Origin: a virus
Direction: 5' to 3' (one strand)
IMG/VR virus record: IMGVR_UViG_3300023174_000145
Span: 1-64,000 of that record
DNA: 64,000 bases
The notes under the pieces were generated by a model, which saw only the letters and a program-made list of their open reading frames with translations, was not told the DNA's origin and made no database searches. Below are positions 23,451 to 32,838 of this stretch, in pieces (position 1 is the stretch's first letter; each line of letters opens with the position of its first letter). The translations under genes were made by a program, and so were the position numbers.

Positions 23451-24104
23451 TTACCACTCAACAGAAGTGGATGCTGTTTCCTCGGCTTCAAGACCCATAT
23501 AAAATGATTCTTGGTCCGCATACTTAATCTGACGAGTTGCAGTTTTTTCTAGGTCATATGTTTCAAGACCTGTGAAATCAAACGGCTTCTCATCTGTGGT
23601 AACAGGGAACAACGAATAGCTAGTCAGCGTACCAGTTCCATTCCGCTTCAATCGCCAAACAACATTTGACACAGAACCTGTATCTGATGCATATTCAATG
23701 ATTGTGGTAGTAGTTGGTGACTTTGGACCAACACCCTGCGACCAAATCGCTGTGTAGGTTTCACCCTGACCTTCATCTACCAACACATTTGTGTAGTAGC
23801 GAAGACGAGCTTTCCAACCAGCCTTTGGATCTTTACGATGCTGTTCGCAACCGTAACATTTTCCTTCATCATCAATAGAGCACAAAGCCTTACGCTTGTA
23901 ATCTTTCGGATTGGTATGTTCTGCGATAACAATCGCAAGACCCAAATCTTTATTATAATTCTTTGAGTCGGGATCTACTTCGTTAAGAAAACGAATCTTT
24001 ACGCTCTGCCCATCTTCTAACTTGAGCCAACGAGCCTTTGGACCGTCTGAACCAGATGGTCGTTCGATTAGATTTTTGATATTTGCTAATCCTGTAATTG
24101 CCAT
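23451..24104 (-). CDS. ssb: gp32-like single-stranded DNA-binding protein
   Basis: A 217-residue protein with the zinc ligands of T4 gp32 at similar spacing: His63, Cys75, Cys83 and Cys86 (CYGC). An OB-fold-like core follows (ARLRYYTNVLVDEG), and the C-terminus is acidic (GLEAEETAS...EW) as in SSBs that recruit partners. It coats ssDNA and should contact the polymerase, helicase and RecA. It has its own consensus promoter and an AAAAGGAGA site, fitting a high-abundance protein. Confidence 0.85.
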   Translation of the reverse strand: MAITGLANIKNLIERPSGSDGPKARWLKLEDGQSVKIRFLNEVDPDSKNYNKDLGLAIVIAEHTNPKDYKRKALCSIDDEGKCYGCEQHRKDPKAGWKARLRYYTNVLVDEGQGETYTAIWSQGVGPKSPTTTTIIEYASDTGSVSNVVWRLKRNGTGTLTSYSLFPVTTDEKPFDFTGLETYDLEKTATRQIKYADQESFYMGLEAEETASTSVEW

Positions 24105-24155
24105 ATTTTATTTCTCCTTTTAATATTCGGTTCTATAGGTGAACCTTGTACATTT

Positions 24156-24184
24156 ATTTTATCATATTGAGAGTGCTAAGTCAA
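24156..24184 (-). promoter_or_regulatory. Consensus promoter for ssb
   Basis: TTGACT (24179-24184), a 17-base spacer ending in ATATGA, and TAAAAT (24156-24161), with a 51-base leader and normal Shine-Dalgarno. The -35 and spacer lie in the last codons of the primase gene. Confidence 0.8.
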
Positions 24185-25115
24185 GTGACTTTATGGAAGA
24201 AAATGCAGACAAAATCTCTTCATCTGTCATATCTCCAATATCCTTTTTACCGTCTGCAATATTCAATACTCTTATATCTTTACCAGATAAGTGCTTGCTT
24301 AGTTTATTTGTCATTTCTGAACCTGCCATATCATTATCTGGTGCAATAATAATTACCTGTGCGTATTTATTTAAAAGTGCTGCTTGGTTTGTACCAATAT
24401 TTGCACCAAGAGTAGCAACGGCAGGAATATCTAATTGCCACAATCTCATAGCATCAAATGACGATTCTACAATAACAATATCATTAAACTTTGAGTTATT
24501 AAGATTAAACAATACTTTGCTTCTGGGTAGTCCATTGGAGTTTTTAAATGATTTACCTTCTACAGACCGCCCCACAAATCCGACACATACACCTGTATGT
24601 GAATAGATTGGAACAGTAACCATATCCTGTTTTTCTGAATATCCTAATTTAAAATGTTTCATTGCATCAACGGTAATATTTCTGCCAAGAAAGTAATTCT
24701 TTGCCCTATCACTTTGCATCAGGGAAGTATGCAAACGGTCAATAAGAGCAGAGTCAAACTCATCAAACTCTTCTTTTGGCTCAATGGACTTTTCAACTTT
24801 TTCTACAAAGTTAATTGACTTTGCTGCATTAGATATAATTCTGGAAGCCTCAAAATAATTACGATTAGTTGTTCTCATAACAAAATCTATAATGGTTCCA
24901 TTTTCACCACAAGAGAAGCAAAGGAATAATCCTTTTTCTTTATCTACTTCACAAGCTGGTGTATGGCGATTATTATGGAATGGACAGAATATTAGATAAT
25001 GTGTTTCTAATTCTGTGCCTATTGTGATTCCGCAGGAAACGATAATTTCTCTGATTTGGTCTGGGTCGTAAGATTCATTGGTATTAGTTTTGTTCCAACC
25101 AGTCCCTTGTAACAT
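24162..25115 (-). CDS. dnaG: DnaG-type DNA primase
   Basis: The protein has an N-terminal CHC2 zinc finger (FCPFHNNRH...LFLCFSCG; residues 44, 47, 66 and 69 from the chosen start) and a TOPRIM domain with VESSFDAMRLW and PDNDMAG. It would make RNA primers for the DnaB-like helicase and DnaE replisome. I choose the ATG ending at 25115 with AAAGG five bases upstream; the frame is open to 25151. Either way it overlaps the upstream gene by about 100 bases. At 317 residues it lacks the long helicase-binding domain of bacterial DnaG. Confidence 0.9.
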   Translation of the reverse strand: MLQGTGWNKTNTNESYDPDQIREIIVSCGITIGTELETHYLIFCPFHNNRHTPACEVDKEKGLFLCFSCGENGTIIDFVMRTTNRNYFEASRIISNAAKSINFVEKVEKSIEPKEEFDEFDSALIDRLHTSLMQSDRAKNYFLGRNITVDAMKHFKLGYSEKQDMVTVPIYSHTGVCVGFVGRSVEGKSFKNSNGLPRSKVLFNLNNSKFNDIVIVESSFDAMRLWQLDIPAVATLGANIGTNQAALLNKYAQVIIIAPDNDMAGSEMTNKLSKHLSGKDIRVLNIADGKKDIGDMTDEEILSAFSSIKSLDLALSI

Positions 25116-25354
25116 TTTGCCTTTGCTTTCCCTAGGTATATTCCATACCAAGTTATTTTAAACTCAAATACATTACCATTATAGTCTATTGTGAAAACTG
25201 GGTCAAGGTCTAAATGTGGAACATATCCTTTTTCTCTCAAATAACTATCCATTATTTGATCATATTGTTCCCTTAAACGCAGAACATCAGCCTCATCATA
25301 GATCTGACCATCTATGGTAAACTTTTTAATTTTCTTATGTCCTGCAAACTCCAT
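25019..25354 (-). CDS. Conserved-type hypothetical protein of replication operon
   Basis: A 111-residue protein with a helical N-terminal half (DEADVLRLREQYDQIMDSYL) and a beta-rich C-terminal half (NVFEFKITWYGIYLGKAKAKCY). From memory, similar ORFs sit beside primase genes in actinobacteriophages. Its last third is encoded in the same DNA as the primase N-terminus in another frame. No function assigned. Confidence 0.65.
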   Translation of the reverse strand: MEFAGHKKIKKFTIDGQIYDEADVLRLREQYDQIMDSYLREKGYVPHLDLDPVFTIDYNGNVFEFKITWYGIYLGKAKAKCYKGLVGTKLIPMNLTTQTKSEKLSFPAESQ

Positions 25355-25368
25355 ATAACCATTATAGA

Positions 25369-26598
25369 TTATAAAGAGTCTGCAGGATCTAACATTTCTT
25401 CAAACTTTCCACTATCAAAATCTGCATCAACAAAGAAGTCACCTAAGAAACCGTGACGATTCTTTCTAAATGCAACTTCCAATACACCTGTATTTTGCTT
25501 ACGACCAAATGCAAGTAGCCAGTCAGCATCGTATGCAATCTGACGTGACCAAGCAACCTGACCAAGCTGTGGCACAGATTCTAAATCGCTTGCATCGTCT
25601 GGTGTAGCAGAAGCAATAGCAACAATAGGAACCTGCTCTGAAATGGCAAGAAGTTTTAGTTCTCGTGATAAGTTTTTAATCTTAACAGTTTCATTACCAC
25701 TTGTACCTGCATTATCCTGCATTAACTGTAGATAATCAATAAATACAATGTCTGGTTTATACTGGTCAATCTTTGCTCTAACAACATTTGGTGTTACTTC
25801 GCTACCACCGTCATTTGAAACAATCTTAAATGGTTGCTTTCCAACTAAAGTCTTGTCTGCCCAGTCCTTAAACTCTTCCTGATTTACACGACCAGAAGAA
25901 AGATTACGATGGGAGAACTTTCCGTCACCGAGAATAGTAAAAATACGGTTACGAACTTCTTGTTCTGTCATTTCAAGTGATAGAATCATTGGCACACGAC
26001 CATTCTTCCAAGCCTGAACCGCAAGATACAGAGCCATCCAAGACTTACCAATAGCAGGATAAGCAAGAAGTACACCTAACTGTCCTTTAGCAATACCCAT
26101 CGGTAGACAGATATCAAATGCCACTAGACCTGTACGAATACCAACATCACCATTCATTGCTGACTGACGAGTCTTTTCAAAATGATGTAATGCATCTTCA
26201 ACATCTGTTACATCTAGGTCACGAACCTTGGCGGTAATTCTTGACAATGAAGAAATATCCGTACTCATTGTTGCTAATGCTTTACTAGATTGATTATCCT
26301 GTAAGTGCTGTGCTGCTTTACGAACAGTAGCCCTCAAAGATTCATCAAGAAATGTTTCTTTCAATCTATTAATATGATAAATGGTTGGTCCAGCTTCAAC
26401 CGTCTCAAAATCTCTAAATCTTGTTGTTAAAAGATCGGCAGTTGGAACTTGACGAGTTTCATTGTAATATTCTTTTACAAAGTCCCATACATCGCCACAC
26501 GATTGCATAAGATAATCAACATTGTTTTCAAATAAAACGTGAATATCTTTATTCTCACATACGGCAGATAATACTTCTACTTCTTCACGCATTCCCAT
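25369..26598 (-). CDS. dnaB: DnaB-like replicative helicase
   Basis: A 409-residue RecA-fold helicase. The N-terminal helical domain (1-125) is followed by Walker A (AYPAIGKS, 179-186), LSLEMTEQEVRNRIF, Walker B (DIVFIDYLQLMQD) and the arginine-finger region near AFRKNRHG. It unwinds the fork and binds the primase. It overlaps the next small gene by 14 bases, which may encode a loader-like partner. Confidence 0.92.
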   Translation of the reverse strand: MGMREEVEVLSAVCENKDIHVLFENNVDYLMQSCGDVWDFVKEYYNETRQVPTADLLTTRFRDFETVEAGPTIYHINRLKETFLDESLRATVRKAAQHLQDNQSSKALATMSTDISSLSRITAKVRDLDVTDVEDALHHFEKTRQSAMNGDVGIRTGLVAFDICLPMGIAKGQLGVLLAYPAIGKSWMALYLAVQAWKNGRVPMILSLEMTEQEVRNRIFTILGDGKFSHRNLSSGRVNQEEFKDWADKTLVGKQPFKIVSNDGGSEVTPNVVRAKIDQYKPDIVFIDYLQLMQDNAGTSGNETVKIKNLSRELKLLAISEQVPIVAIASATPDDASDLESVPQLGQVAWSRQIAYDADWLLAFGRKQNTGVLEVAFRKNRHGFLGDFFVDADFDSGKFEEMLDPADSL

Positions 26599-26920
26599 TT
26601 AACCACTCTTCTCTCAACTTTGCTAGTTCTGCTCTACGTTCAGCCCTTAACTTTTTATCTAATTCATTTGCATTTACTGTGTCTTTTAATTTATCAAAAT
26701 TATTAAACAACCAAGTCAGTGGGTGACCATCTTTTGACAAGGTGAAGTAATAATCTATAATTGATTTTGCTTCATCAAAGTTGAAGTCCTGCAAGATATC
26801 TCCAGCAGCCCACTTTTCTTTATATTTATTTATATTTGGTTGCTTCCCATAGCGTTCTTTATATTTGCTTGCATAATAAGACAACAATGCAAATGCTAAA
26901 CTTGCGCTATCTTTGGTCAA
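26585..26920 (-). CDS. Hypothetical protein, possible helicase partner
   Basis: A 111-residue basic helical protein (AFALLSYYASKYKERYGKQP; DYYFTLSKDGHPLTWLFNNF; then a charged coiled-coil-like tail). Its position directly before the helicase gene, with overlap, resembles loader or assembly factors, but I see no ATPase motif. The function is inferred from position only. Confidence 0.6.
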   Translation of the reverse strand: MTKDSASLAFALLSYYASKYKERYGKQPNINKYKEKWAAGDILQDFNFDEAKSIIDYYFTLSKDGHPLTWLFNNFDKLKDTVNANELDKKLRAERRAELAKLREEWLNGNA

Positions 26921-27123
26921 CTTTTTAGTCCCTTTTCAATCTCTCCGACTTTTTCTACAACCTTTGCTTCTACAAACTTATACACTCTGTCCATAGCAGC
27001 ATTAGTGTTTTCATCCGTTTCACGAACAAAATCCTCTACGCCTAGTTCAACGTGTACGCTTTCATAGTTTCCAAGATTGCGAACAAACTTTAGATTTACT
27101 TTTACTACTGTTTTATCACTCAT
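26917..27123 (-). CDS. 68-residue hypothetical protein
   Basis: A small alpha/beta protein (VKVNLKFVRNLGNYESVHVELGVED) with a C-terminal helix. ATGA overlap downstream and an 8-base overlap upstream place it in the helicase operon. From memory, similar small ORFs precede helicase genes in actinobacteriophages. Function unknown. Confidence 0.6.
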   Translation of the reverse strand: MSDKTVVKVNLKFVRNLGNYESVHVELGVEDFVRETDENTNAAMDRVYKFVEAKVVEKVGEIEKGLKS

Positions 27124-27385
27124 CTATATCTCCTGACAATGGAATAAATCCAAATGGTACTGTTTCGTGTACTTCATCTTCTGAAGTAATGGCTACATAT
27201 AAGTCTAGCCATTTATCCGATAATTTAATTAATGTTTCAGAATCTTTCTTTTTCTTTGCTATATGAAAAACCTCATCCAAACATTTCATACTAGCAATGA
27301 TAGCAGCTTCGTCTAGGAATGTAAAGTTCTTTTTTTGACTATTTTCTTCTACATACTTTTTAGTATGCCGACCTTTGTTTTTCAA
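27116..27385 (-). CDS. 89-residue hypothetical protein
   Basis: A protein with a basic N-terminus (KNKGRHTKKYVEENSQKK) and a helical middle. It overlaps both neighbours and is probably co-translated with them. No family recognised. Confidence 0.55.
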   Translation of the reverse strand: MKNKGRHTKKYVEENSQKKNFTFLDEAAIIASMKCLDEVFHIAKKKKDSETLIKLSDKWLDLYVAITSEDEVHETVPFGFIPLSGDIDE

Positions 27386-27912
27386 CTAAACTCCTCTGCT
27401 TTCCATACAGGAACAAAGTTCCCATCTTTGGTTTTTATATATAGCATTTCTTTGCCCTCAAGTATATCCTGTAATTCTCTTTTGGTTGGTATATCTTTAC
27501 CCGCTGTAGTAGCACCGTCATTTCTTGGTCTACCAATATGAACGGTAGCAAAATATTCTCTGATCTCATAAATATCTTTTTCGCTAAAGTAATATATACC
27601 ATTAGTTAGTTTATCTAAAATGAAGGGTTTTTTAATACTACCCTCATTTATGGCTGCCCTAATTCTTGCAGGGTGTCTATTAAACATTTTGGCAACTATA
27701 GATATGGTATACGCTGGCTTCTTAAGTCTTTTATATTCAGTAAAGAGATAGGTTAATTCCTCTTTCTGAATATAGTTATAAGCACGACAAATGTTATTTG
27801 TTCTATCAGCCTGAATAAGCCTATGAAGTTCGTTATTCAAAAAGAATAACTTACTTTTACTTCTTTTTAACCTTTGTATATCTTCTTGTACCGTTGTTTT
27901 TGTTTTAGCCAT
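27382..27912 (-). CDS. MerR-like DNA-binding protein
   Basis: A 176-residue protein with an N-terminal helical region and a winged-helix segment at about residues 65-115: YTISIVAKMFNRHPARIRAA, then FYFSEKDIYEIREYF-like spacing. This is the pattern of MerR/excisionase-type domains. It starts the helicase-primase operon (AAGGG site) and could regulate it or act in replication initiation. Confidence 0.7.
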   Translation of the reverse strand: MAKTKTTVQEDIQRLKRSKSKLFFLNNELHRLIQADRTNNICRAYNYIQKEELTYLFTEYKRLKKPAYTISIVAKMFNRHPARIRAAINEGSIKKPFILDKLTNGIYYFSEKDIYEIREYFATVHIGRPRNDGATTAGKDIPTKRELQDILEGKEMLYIKTKDGNFVPVWKAEEFS

Positions 27913-27955
27913 AATATGTACCCTTACATCTTATCTGCTAATTATAGCCTATAAA

Positions 27956-28765
27956 CTATACCTTAAACAGTTTTCCGTCAACAACACAAGTATAATCTGG
28001 TGAGACGTGAACTAACTGAATGTGTGGATATATTCCATTTTCAATATGAGCAATCGCAAAAGCTTTCTGCCAATTATGATTATTTGTATACATCATACCT
28101 GTTGACTTTTCATCACACATATGACCGATTTCGTAACCACGAAGAGTTTCACCTTTACCGCCATTACGAAGTTCATATGTATTAAAATAAACACCTGCAC
28201 GATGTGAGTGTCCACGAATAAGAGAAACGCCAAAGTTATCTACATCTTTGCGTACAGACTCACCTGCATTTTGTGAGATAGCATTTCCGTGATGAACGTG
28301 AATATCACCAAAGCGTAACTTAGGTGGCTCGTTATAATAAATATAATCATAGCCCAGTGAATCAAGACCCCATAAAGACTCTGGGGTGACAAACTCAATG
28401 TGTTCTGGCAACTTTGCATCTACATAATCAAATACCCGAATATCGTGGTTTCCTAAAGCAGAAAATAACTGTGCCTTTTTTGCAACCTGTCTAGTCCGAG
28501 CATAAAACTCTTTAGCAAGTTTTGCTTCGTGTTGCATTAACGGCACAATCTGATCTCCATTATTATCTTTATACATCTTCAAAAACTCTGCGGAACGACC
28601 TTCTGTATATTTACTATAACAAGCCTGATCGTCTGTGTCGCCTAAATAGTCAACTACATCTGGTTTAAACCATTTCATTACCTTGAACCAAAGTTCAATC
28701 ATCTTATCGTCTTGATAAGGGAATTGCTGGTCAGACGACAGCATCCACTTTAAATCGTTACCCAT
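27956..28765 (-). CDS. Calcineurin-like metallophosphoesterase
   Basis: The start at 28765 has an AAAAGGA site; upstream codons in the same frame lie in the HNH gene and are rejected. The protein has the metal-binding motifs VDYLGDTDD, ALGNHD, VHHGN and GHSHRAG in the right order, with the first motif at SSDQQFP. Such phage enzymes act as nucleases or phosphatases (for example SbcD-like or Mre11-like nucleases). No partner ATPase (SbcC/gp46) is seen, so the substrate is open. Confidence 0.85.
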   Translation of the reverse strand: MGNDLKWMLSSDQQFPYQDDKMIELWFKVMKWFKPDVVDYLGDTDDQACYSKYTEGRSAEFLKMYKDNNGDQIVPLMQHEAKLAKEFYARTRQVAKKAQLFSALGNHDIRVFDYVDAKLPEHIEFVTPESLWGLDSLGYDYIYYNEPPKLRFGDIHVHHGNAISQNAGESVRKDVDNFGVSLIRGHSHRAGVYFNTYELRNGGKGETLRGYEIGHMCDEKSTGMMYTNNHNWQKAFAIAHIENGIYPHIQLVHVSPDYTCVVDGKLFKV

Positions 28766-28781
28766 TAAAATCCTTTTTCTA

Positions 28782-29237
28782 TTAAGCGGCTTTTGCTCTA
28801 AGACGACATATCTTAGAACAGTATTTATAATGCTTCTCTGAAGCCGCTGGTATACTATATACATTATCGCAGTATAGACAAGTTTTGTCAATACTTTTTT
28901 TATTCTTACATTGAGAATTACATCTTTTTCTTTTCTTTATTACCGACTCTGAACCATAAAATAAAACCCCGCAAGATTCACATTTTTTAGATTTCCAGTT
29001 TGGTTTGAGTTTAAATAAAGATACATTCTTCATACCGTGTGCCTTATCGTGTTCAAGGCGGGTACAAACAAAAAGATTCTCTATTCTGTTATCAGTTTTT
29101 ATTTCATTTATATGGTGAACTGATTCACCTGATCTTAGGTATCTTCCTAAGTATTGTTCAGCAACAATAATGTGTTCCCAGTAAAGCCCCGCTTTGTTCT
29201 TTTTAGGATGCTGTGGGGCTTTTACTAGGACATACAT
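28782..29237 (-). CDS. HNH homing-type endonuclease
   Basis: A 151-residue protein with a classic HNH core (VHHINEIKTDNRIENL) and AHGM further on, followed by two C-terminal zinc knuckles (KKCESCG and KTCLYCD...KYCSKIC) for DNA binding. It sits at the border between tail genes and replication genes, a common place for free-standing homing endonucleases. The gene directly abuts its upstream neighbour (TAAATG). Confidence 0.88.
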   Translation of the reverse strand: MYVLVKAPQHPKKNKAGLYWEHIIVAEQYLGRYLRSGESVHHINEIKTDNRIENLFVCTRLEHDKAHGMKNVSLFKLKPNWKSKKCESCGVLFYGSESVIKKRKRCNSQCKNKKSIDKTCLYCDNVYSIPAASEKHYKYCSKICRLRAKAA

Positions 29238-29666
29238 TTATGATACAGATGATCCTATTGCCAAATAATTAACAGAAATATTTAAAGATTTACTAGAAGC
29301 TTTTCCATATTGCTGTATTTTTAAAACACAACTATTTTTATTAATTTGTGTTGGAGTAACAATACCTACAAAATTCATATCGGCTGAAGAATTAATTTGT
29401 GCAAAAACAACAACACCAGCCATAGCAAAGGCTGGACTAAAAGTTACTTTTGCTTCTCCTTTACCATCTTTTACAGTAATACTTTGAGTACCAGTTAAAA
29501 ATTGTACGGTTGAGGCAGTTTTAGTTCCTTTAGTATTTGTAAAGAAATTAAACTTTTTTTGTTTTTTATTTGAAGAAAGCATATCTGTTGCATCTTTTAA
29601 TTCTGAAGCTAAAAGATTTAACCAATCGTATGTTAATGGATTGCCATCTGAAAGTGGACTAACCAT
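29238..29666 (-). CDS. Small structural-type protein at end of tail cluster
   Basis: I choose the second ATG (29666) because AAAAGG precedes it. The 142-residue protein has an N-terminal helix (YDWLNLLASELKDATDML) and a beta-rich C-terminal domain (STVQFLTGTQSITVKDGKGE) resembling small tail decoration or fibre proteins. It overlaps the coiled-coil gene by 8 bases. No family recognised. Confidence 0.6.
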   Translation of the reverse strand: MVSPLSDGNPLTYDWLNLLASELKDATDMLSSNKKQKKFNFFTNTKGTKTASTVQFLTGTQSITVKDGKGEAKVTFSPAFAMAGVVVFAQINSSADMNFVGIVTPTQINKNSCVLKIQQYGKASSKSLNISVNYLAIGSSVS

Positions 29667-29838
29667 TTGCCTTTTCATCTTCTTCCGTCAAAGCTTTAAT
29701 TTCTGCATCTTTTGCTTCGATAGCCTGATTTGCCTGTGCTTTGAGCACCGCCATTTGTGTTTCATATTGGCTGGTAATCTGACCAATACGGCTTTGAAGT
29801 TCCTGAACAACTAGTTCTAGTGTCTTATCCTGTGACAT
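29659..29838 (-). CDS. 59-residue coiled-coil protein
   Basis: A short ORF with a near-optimal AAAGGAGA site. The product is one long heptad-like helix (LELVVQELQSRIGQITSQYE and further). It could be a tail-associated oligomeriser or chaperone for its neighbours. No function assigned. Confidence 0.65.
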   Translation of the reverse strand: MSQDKTLELVVQELQSRIGQITSQYETQMAVLKAQANQAIEAKDAEIKALTEEDEKANG

Positions 29839-29895
29839 ATTTTCTCCTTTGTGTCTCTTGTATATTATACTATTTATCTTCTAATAAAGCAATAG

Positions 29896-32838
29896 TTATT
29901 CTATAGCTAACCAATGAATCGTTATTGTTGCGCTTGAGACTGCCCCACTTTGACCCCATAATCTTACACTAGCCCCTGTTGAAGTCGGCGCAGATGCTGA
30001 GTTTAAAGCAAGAAAATATGGTGTTGATCCTAGTGATGGAGTTAAAATAACTGTTGATGGTGTGAATGGCAAAGTTGATCCAAAAGATAGTGTTGCAGTA
30101 CCACTTGAAAATACAACACTAGCAACTCCATTTGCTTGTCTTTTTACTGTACTTCCATTTAAAGTTATCTTTGGACTAAAAAAATTTCCTTCATCATCTA
30201 TATATGTTTTTAGTGAATTATTTACTTTTGTTTCTAATAAATTTATTAAATCAGATGCGCCTGTTTTTAATGTTATTGATTGATTTAGATTACTACTAAA
30301 TACCGAATCTGTTGGGTATCCATCACCTATTTGTGGTGCTGTAAAATATATTGTATATACGGGGCTTGGGGTATTTCCAGTCCAACTATATGAACTTTCA
30401 TCTATAATAATAAATTCATAATAAGCTCCAGAAACTGCACTTAGTTGAGTAGATAGTTGAGTATATTCTCCACTAGAACTAACGGTATATGAGCCACCAG
30501 TAGATGTATAAAGTAAATTTCCACCTGTTGCAGCATCATATATTTTTACATCAACTCTTGCTGAGATAGAACCTGCTTGAAATGCTCTAGCAAAAACAGA
30601 AAAGGTATATGTTTTACCATTCAGTAAGCCTAATTGCGTATTACTAAATCTTGATGGAGTTGTTCCATTTGTTGTCCATAATGCTTGTATGCCACTAATA
30701 TTTGATGCACCAAATGCTGATGTTTTAATATATCCTAATTGATAAACACCTACATTATAGTTATTTATAATTGTACTTCCATTACTAATAATAGTTGGAT
30801 TAGCACTAAGAGAAGATGCATATCCAGCTTTCCAATATGTAGATGGAGCTAAAGAAAAAGTAACATCATATGGTTGCATATAATTTCTATTGTATGTTGA
30901 TGATATAGAATTTTGACTTAATGTAAATCCTCCAATTTTTCCAGTTATAGCATTAACTGTTCCATTAAATGTTCCACTAGTTGCATTAATTTCACCAGTA
31001 ACAGTTAATTTATCTACACCAGAATCATATTTCATAAAATTATTAGCACTGCCAACTTTAAATTTTGAAACTTGACCATACGAAGATATATAACCTAATG
31101 TATTATTATAAGTTCCAGAAGGAAGCCTTTCTGTTTTTATAGTTATAGATGTTGAATTTGATGACTCTATTTTAAATGTTCCATTTAAACTTGAATTATC
31201 AAAACTAGATAAATTAACATATGAATTTTGAGCAAATATATTATTAGGGATAGAAGAAAAATTTAATGTACAAAGTGAAGAATTAACTGTCTCTGCTACT
31301 TTAAATAATTTAATATTTTGTATATATAAAATTTTATTTAAACCAAAGTTTTCAATTATACCGCCAGTACCAGTAATTGGTTGTGTTAAATTAACATATG
31401 GAGTAATCTCTAGGTTGAGCTTTACTGTTAAGGTATTCTTTTTTCTTACAGTAGAATTAATTGTATTTGTGTTTAATGATATATCTCCACTAGTAGATGT
31501 GGTAATTGTAAATGTATTATCTGTTTTAGTTAAAACTTTCCAGTTTGCACTTGTATCTAATATTCCAAGTGGAGTATTTAATGACTCATTTATTCCATAA
31601 AAACCTTCTAAGCAAACAATATCTCCAACAGACAAATTATGACCTGGAGCAGTAATTGTTGCATTATTTCCAGTTCTTGAAACTGTGGTTACGTCTGTAT
31701 TTAATATCAAAAATCCATTATTAAAAGATGCAAGATTTTGAATTGGATAATTTTCAAGATCTGTTTCTGAAAGTGTATCTGAAACCTGACTAATATCAAT
31801 AGCTGTATTTTTTAATAAATAGTTTCCAGCATCATCACCAAAATCACCTTCAATTCCATCAGAATAGGTTATTGTTGCATAATATTTGTAGTAGGAGGTA
31901 GATGTAGTATCTGAAAGAGTAAATGTACTTGGAGTATATGTTGTGTTCTTATTAAAAGTAAATAAGTAATTATTGTCATCTATAAATAATCCGTGAGCCT
32001 CTGTACCTGCTTCTATAGTTGTTGCAGGTAAAGTATCTGTATCAGAAAATCCAACATTTCCAAAAAGATTTCTTCCTATCGATATAGATGCTTTTTCATT
32101 TCCAGCCGTTATAACACCATCAAATTTTCCATCTGTTGCTTCTATTGTTCCTCTAACAAAAACATTAGAAAAAATAGCATTTCCAGAATTACTAATCTTC
32201 CAACCTTCATTTCCAATAACAATATCTTCTACTGCATCTGTTGTTACATATAATGTAGAGTATTGATTATACCCTCCATAATAATTTTCATTAGAAAACT
32301 GAGAATCTAAATAATCAGAGTTATAGGTATATTGTACTTCACCCGCAGAATCATCTAAATAATAAAATAAATAAACATCTACTTCTCCATTTAAAACAAT
32401 AGAAGTATTATTCAATGCACTTGTAGTTTTTAAAGATAATGTAACTTGACCATTATCATTATTAACAGAAGATATTATGGTTCCATCTTGTATTCCAGAA
32501 CCAGATATAGTCATATTTTTAACAACATCAGTAACGTCATTAATGGTTATTATTGTTGATCCACTTGTACCAGTAGCCGTTTTATCTGTAATGGTGTATT
32601 CAATAGGCGCAGATTCTATTGATGTTACTAAATGCATTCTTGCTGAATATGCTGGATTAGAATCATAAATTATATCACCCTTTGATATATCTTTTGCCAT
32701 TTTTACTATTGTTTTTTTAGGTATTTCACCATCAAAATTTAAAGATTGTAATCCATCAGAAATTAGCGTTTTTGAGCCATTATCTGTAGTATATGTTTTC
32801 AATGAGTCAAACTGCTTTAATGAATGTAAGTTTTCCAT
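29896..32838 (-). CDS. Minor tail / central fibre protein
   Basis: A 980-residue, beta-rich, Asn/Ser/Thr-rich protein. Around residues 210-245 is the segment WKISNSGNAIFSNVFVRGTI followed by EATDGKFDG, a motif of tail-tip and fibre proteins that repeats near residue 615 (TVTGEINATSGTFNGTVNAI). The C-terminal region (about 690-830) resembles a galactose-binding or carbohydrate-binding beta sandwich. It begins in the stop of the preceding tail gene (shared base 32838). It probably forms part of the host-recognition tail tip. Confidence 0.8.
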   Translation of the reverse strand: MENLHSLKQFDSLKTYTTDNGSKTLISDGLQSLNFDGEIPKKTIVKMAKDISKGDIIYDSNPAYSARMHLVTSIESAPIEYTITDKTATGTSGSTIITINDVTDVVKNMTISGSGIQDGTIISSVNNDNGQVTLSLKTTSALNNTSIVLNGEVDVYLFYYLDDSAGEVQYTYNSDYLDSQFSNENYYGGYNQYSTLYVTTDAVEDIVIGNEGWKISNSGNAIFSNVFVRGTIEATDGKFDGVITAGNEKASISIGRNLFGNVGFSDTDTLPATTIEAGTEAHGLFIDDNNYLFTFNKNTTYTPSTFTLSDTTSTSYYKYYATITYSDGIEGDFGDDAGNYLLKNTAIDISQVSDTLSETDLENYPIQNLASFNNGFLILNTDVTTVSRTGNNATITAPGHNLSVGDIVCLEGFYGINESLNTPLGILDTSANWKVLTKTDNTFTITTSTSGDISLNTNTINSTVRKKNTLTVKLNLEITPYVNLTQPITGTGGIIENFGLNKILYIQNIKLFKVAETVNSSLCTLNFSSIPNNIFAQNSYVNLSSFDNSSLNGTFKIESSNSTSITIKTERLPSGTYNNTLGYISSYGQVSKFKVGSANNFMKYDSGVDKLTVTGEINATSGTFNGTVNAITGKIGGFTLSQNSISSTYNRNYMQPYDVTFSLAPSTYWKAGYASSLSANPTIISNGSTIINNYNVGVYQLGYIKTSAFGASNISGIQALWTTNGTTPSRFSNTQLGLLNGKTYTFSVFARAFQAGSISARVDVKIYDAATGGNLLYTSTGGSYTVSSSGEYTQLSTQLSAVSGAYYEFIIIDESSYSWTGNTPSPVYTIYFTAPQIGDGYPTDSVFSSNLNQSITLKTGASDLINLLETKVNNSLKTYIDDEGNFFSPKITLNGSTVKRQANGVASVVFSSGTATLSFGSTLPFTPSTVILTPSLGSTPYFLALNSASAPTSTGASVRLWGQSGAVSSATITIHWLAIE

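Noticed and set aside
24139-24606. Plus-strand frame of 155 codons
   Set aside because: It is antisense to the primase TOPRIM domain, whose motifs are clear on the minus strand.
28768-28891. Extended N-terminus of the metallophosphoesterase
   Set aside because: It would overlap the C-terminal zinc knuckle of the HNH gene; the ATG at 28765 has a good AAAAGGA site and begins the conserved part.
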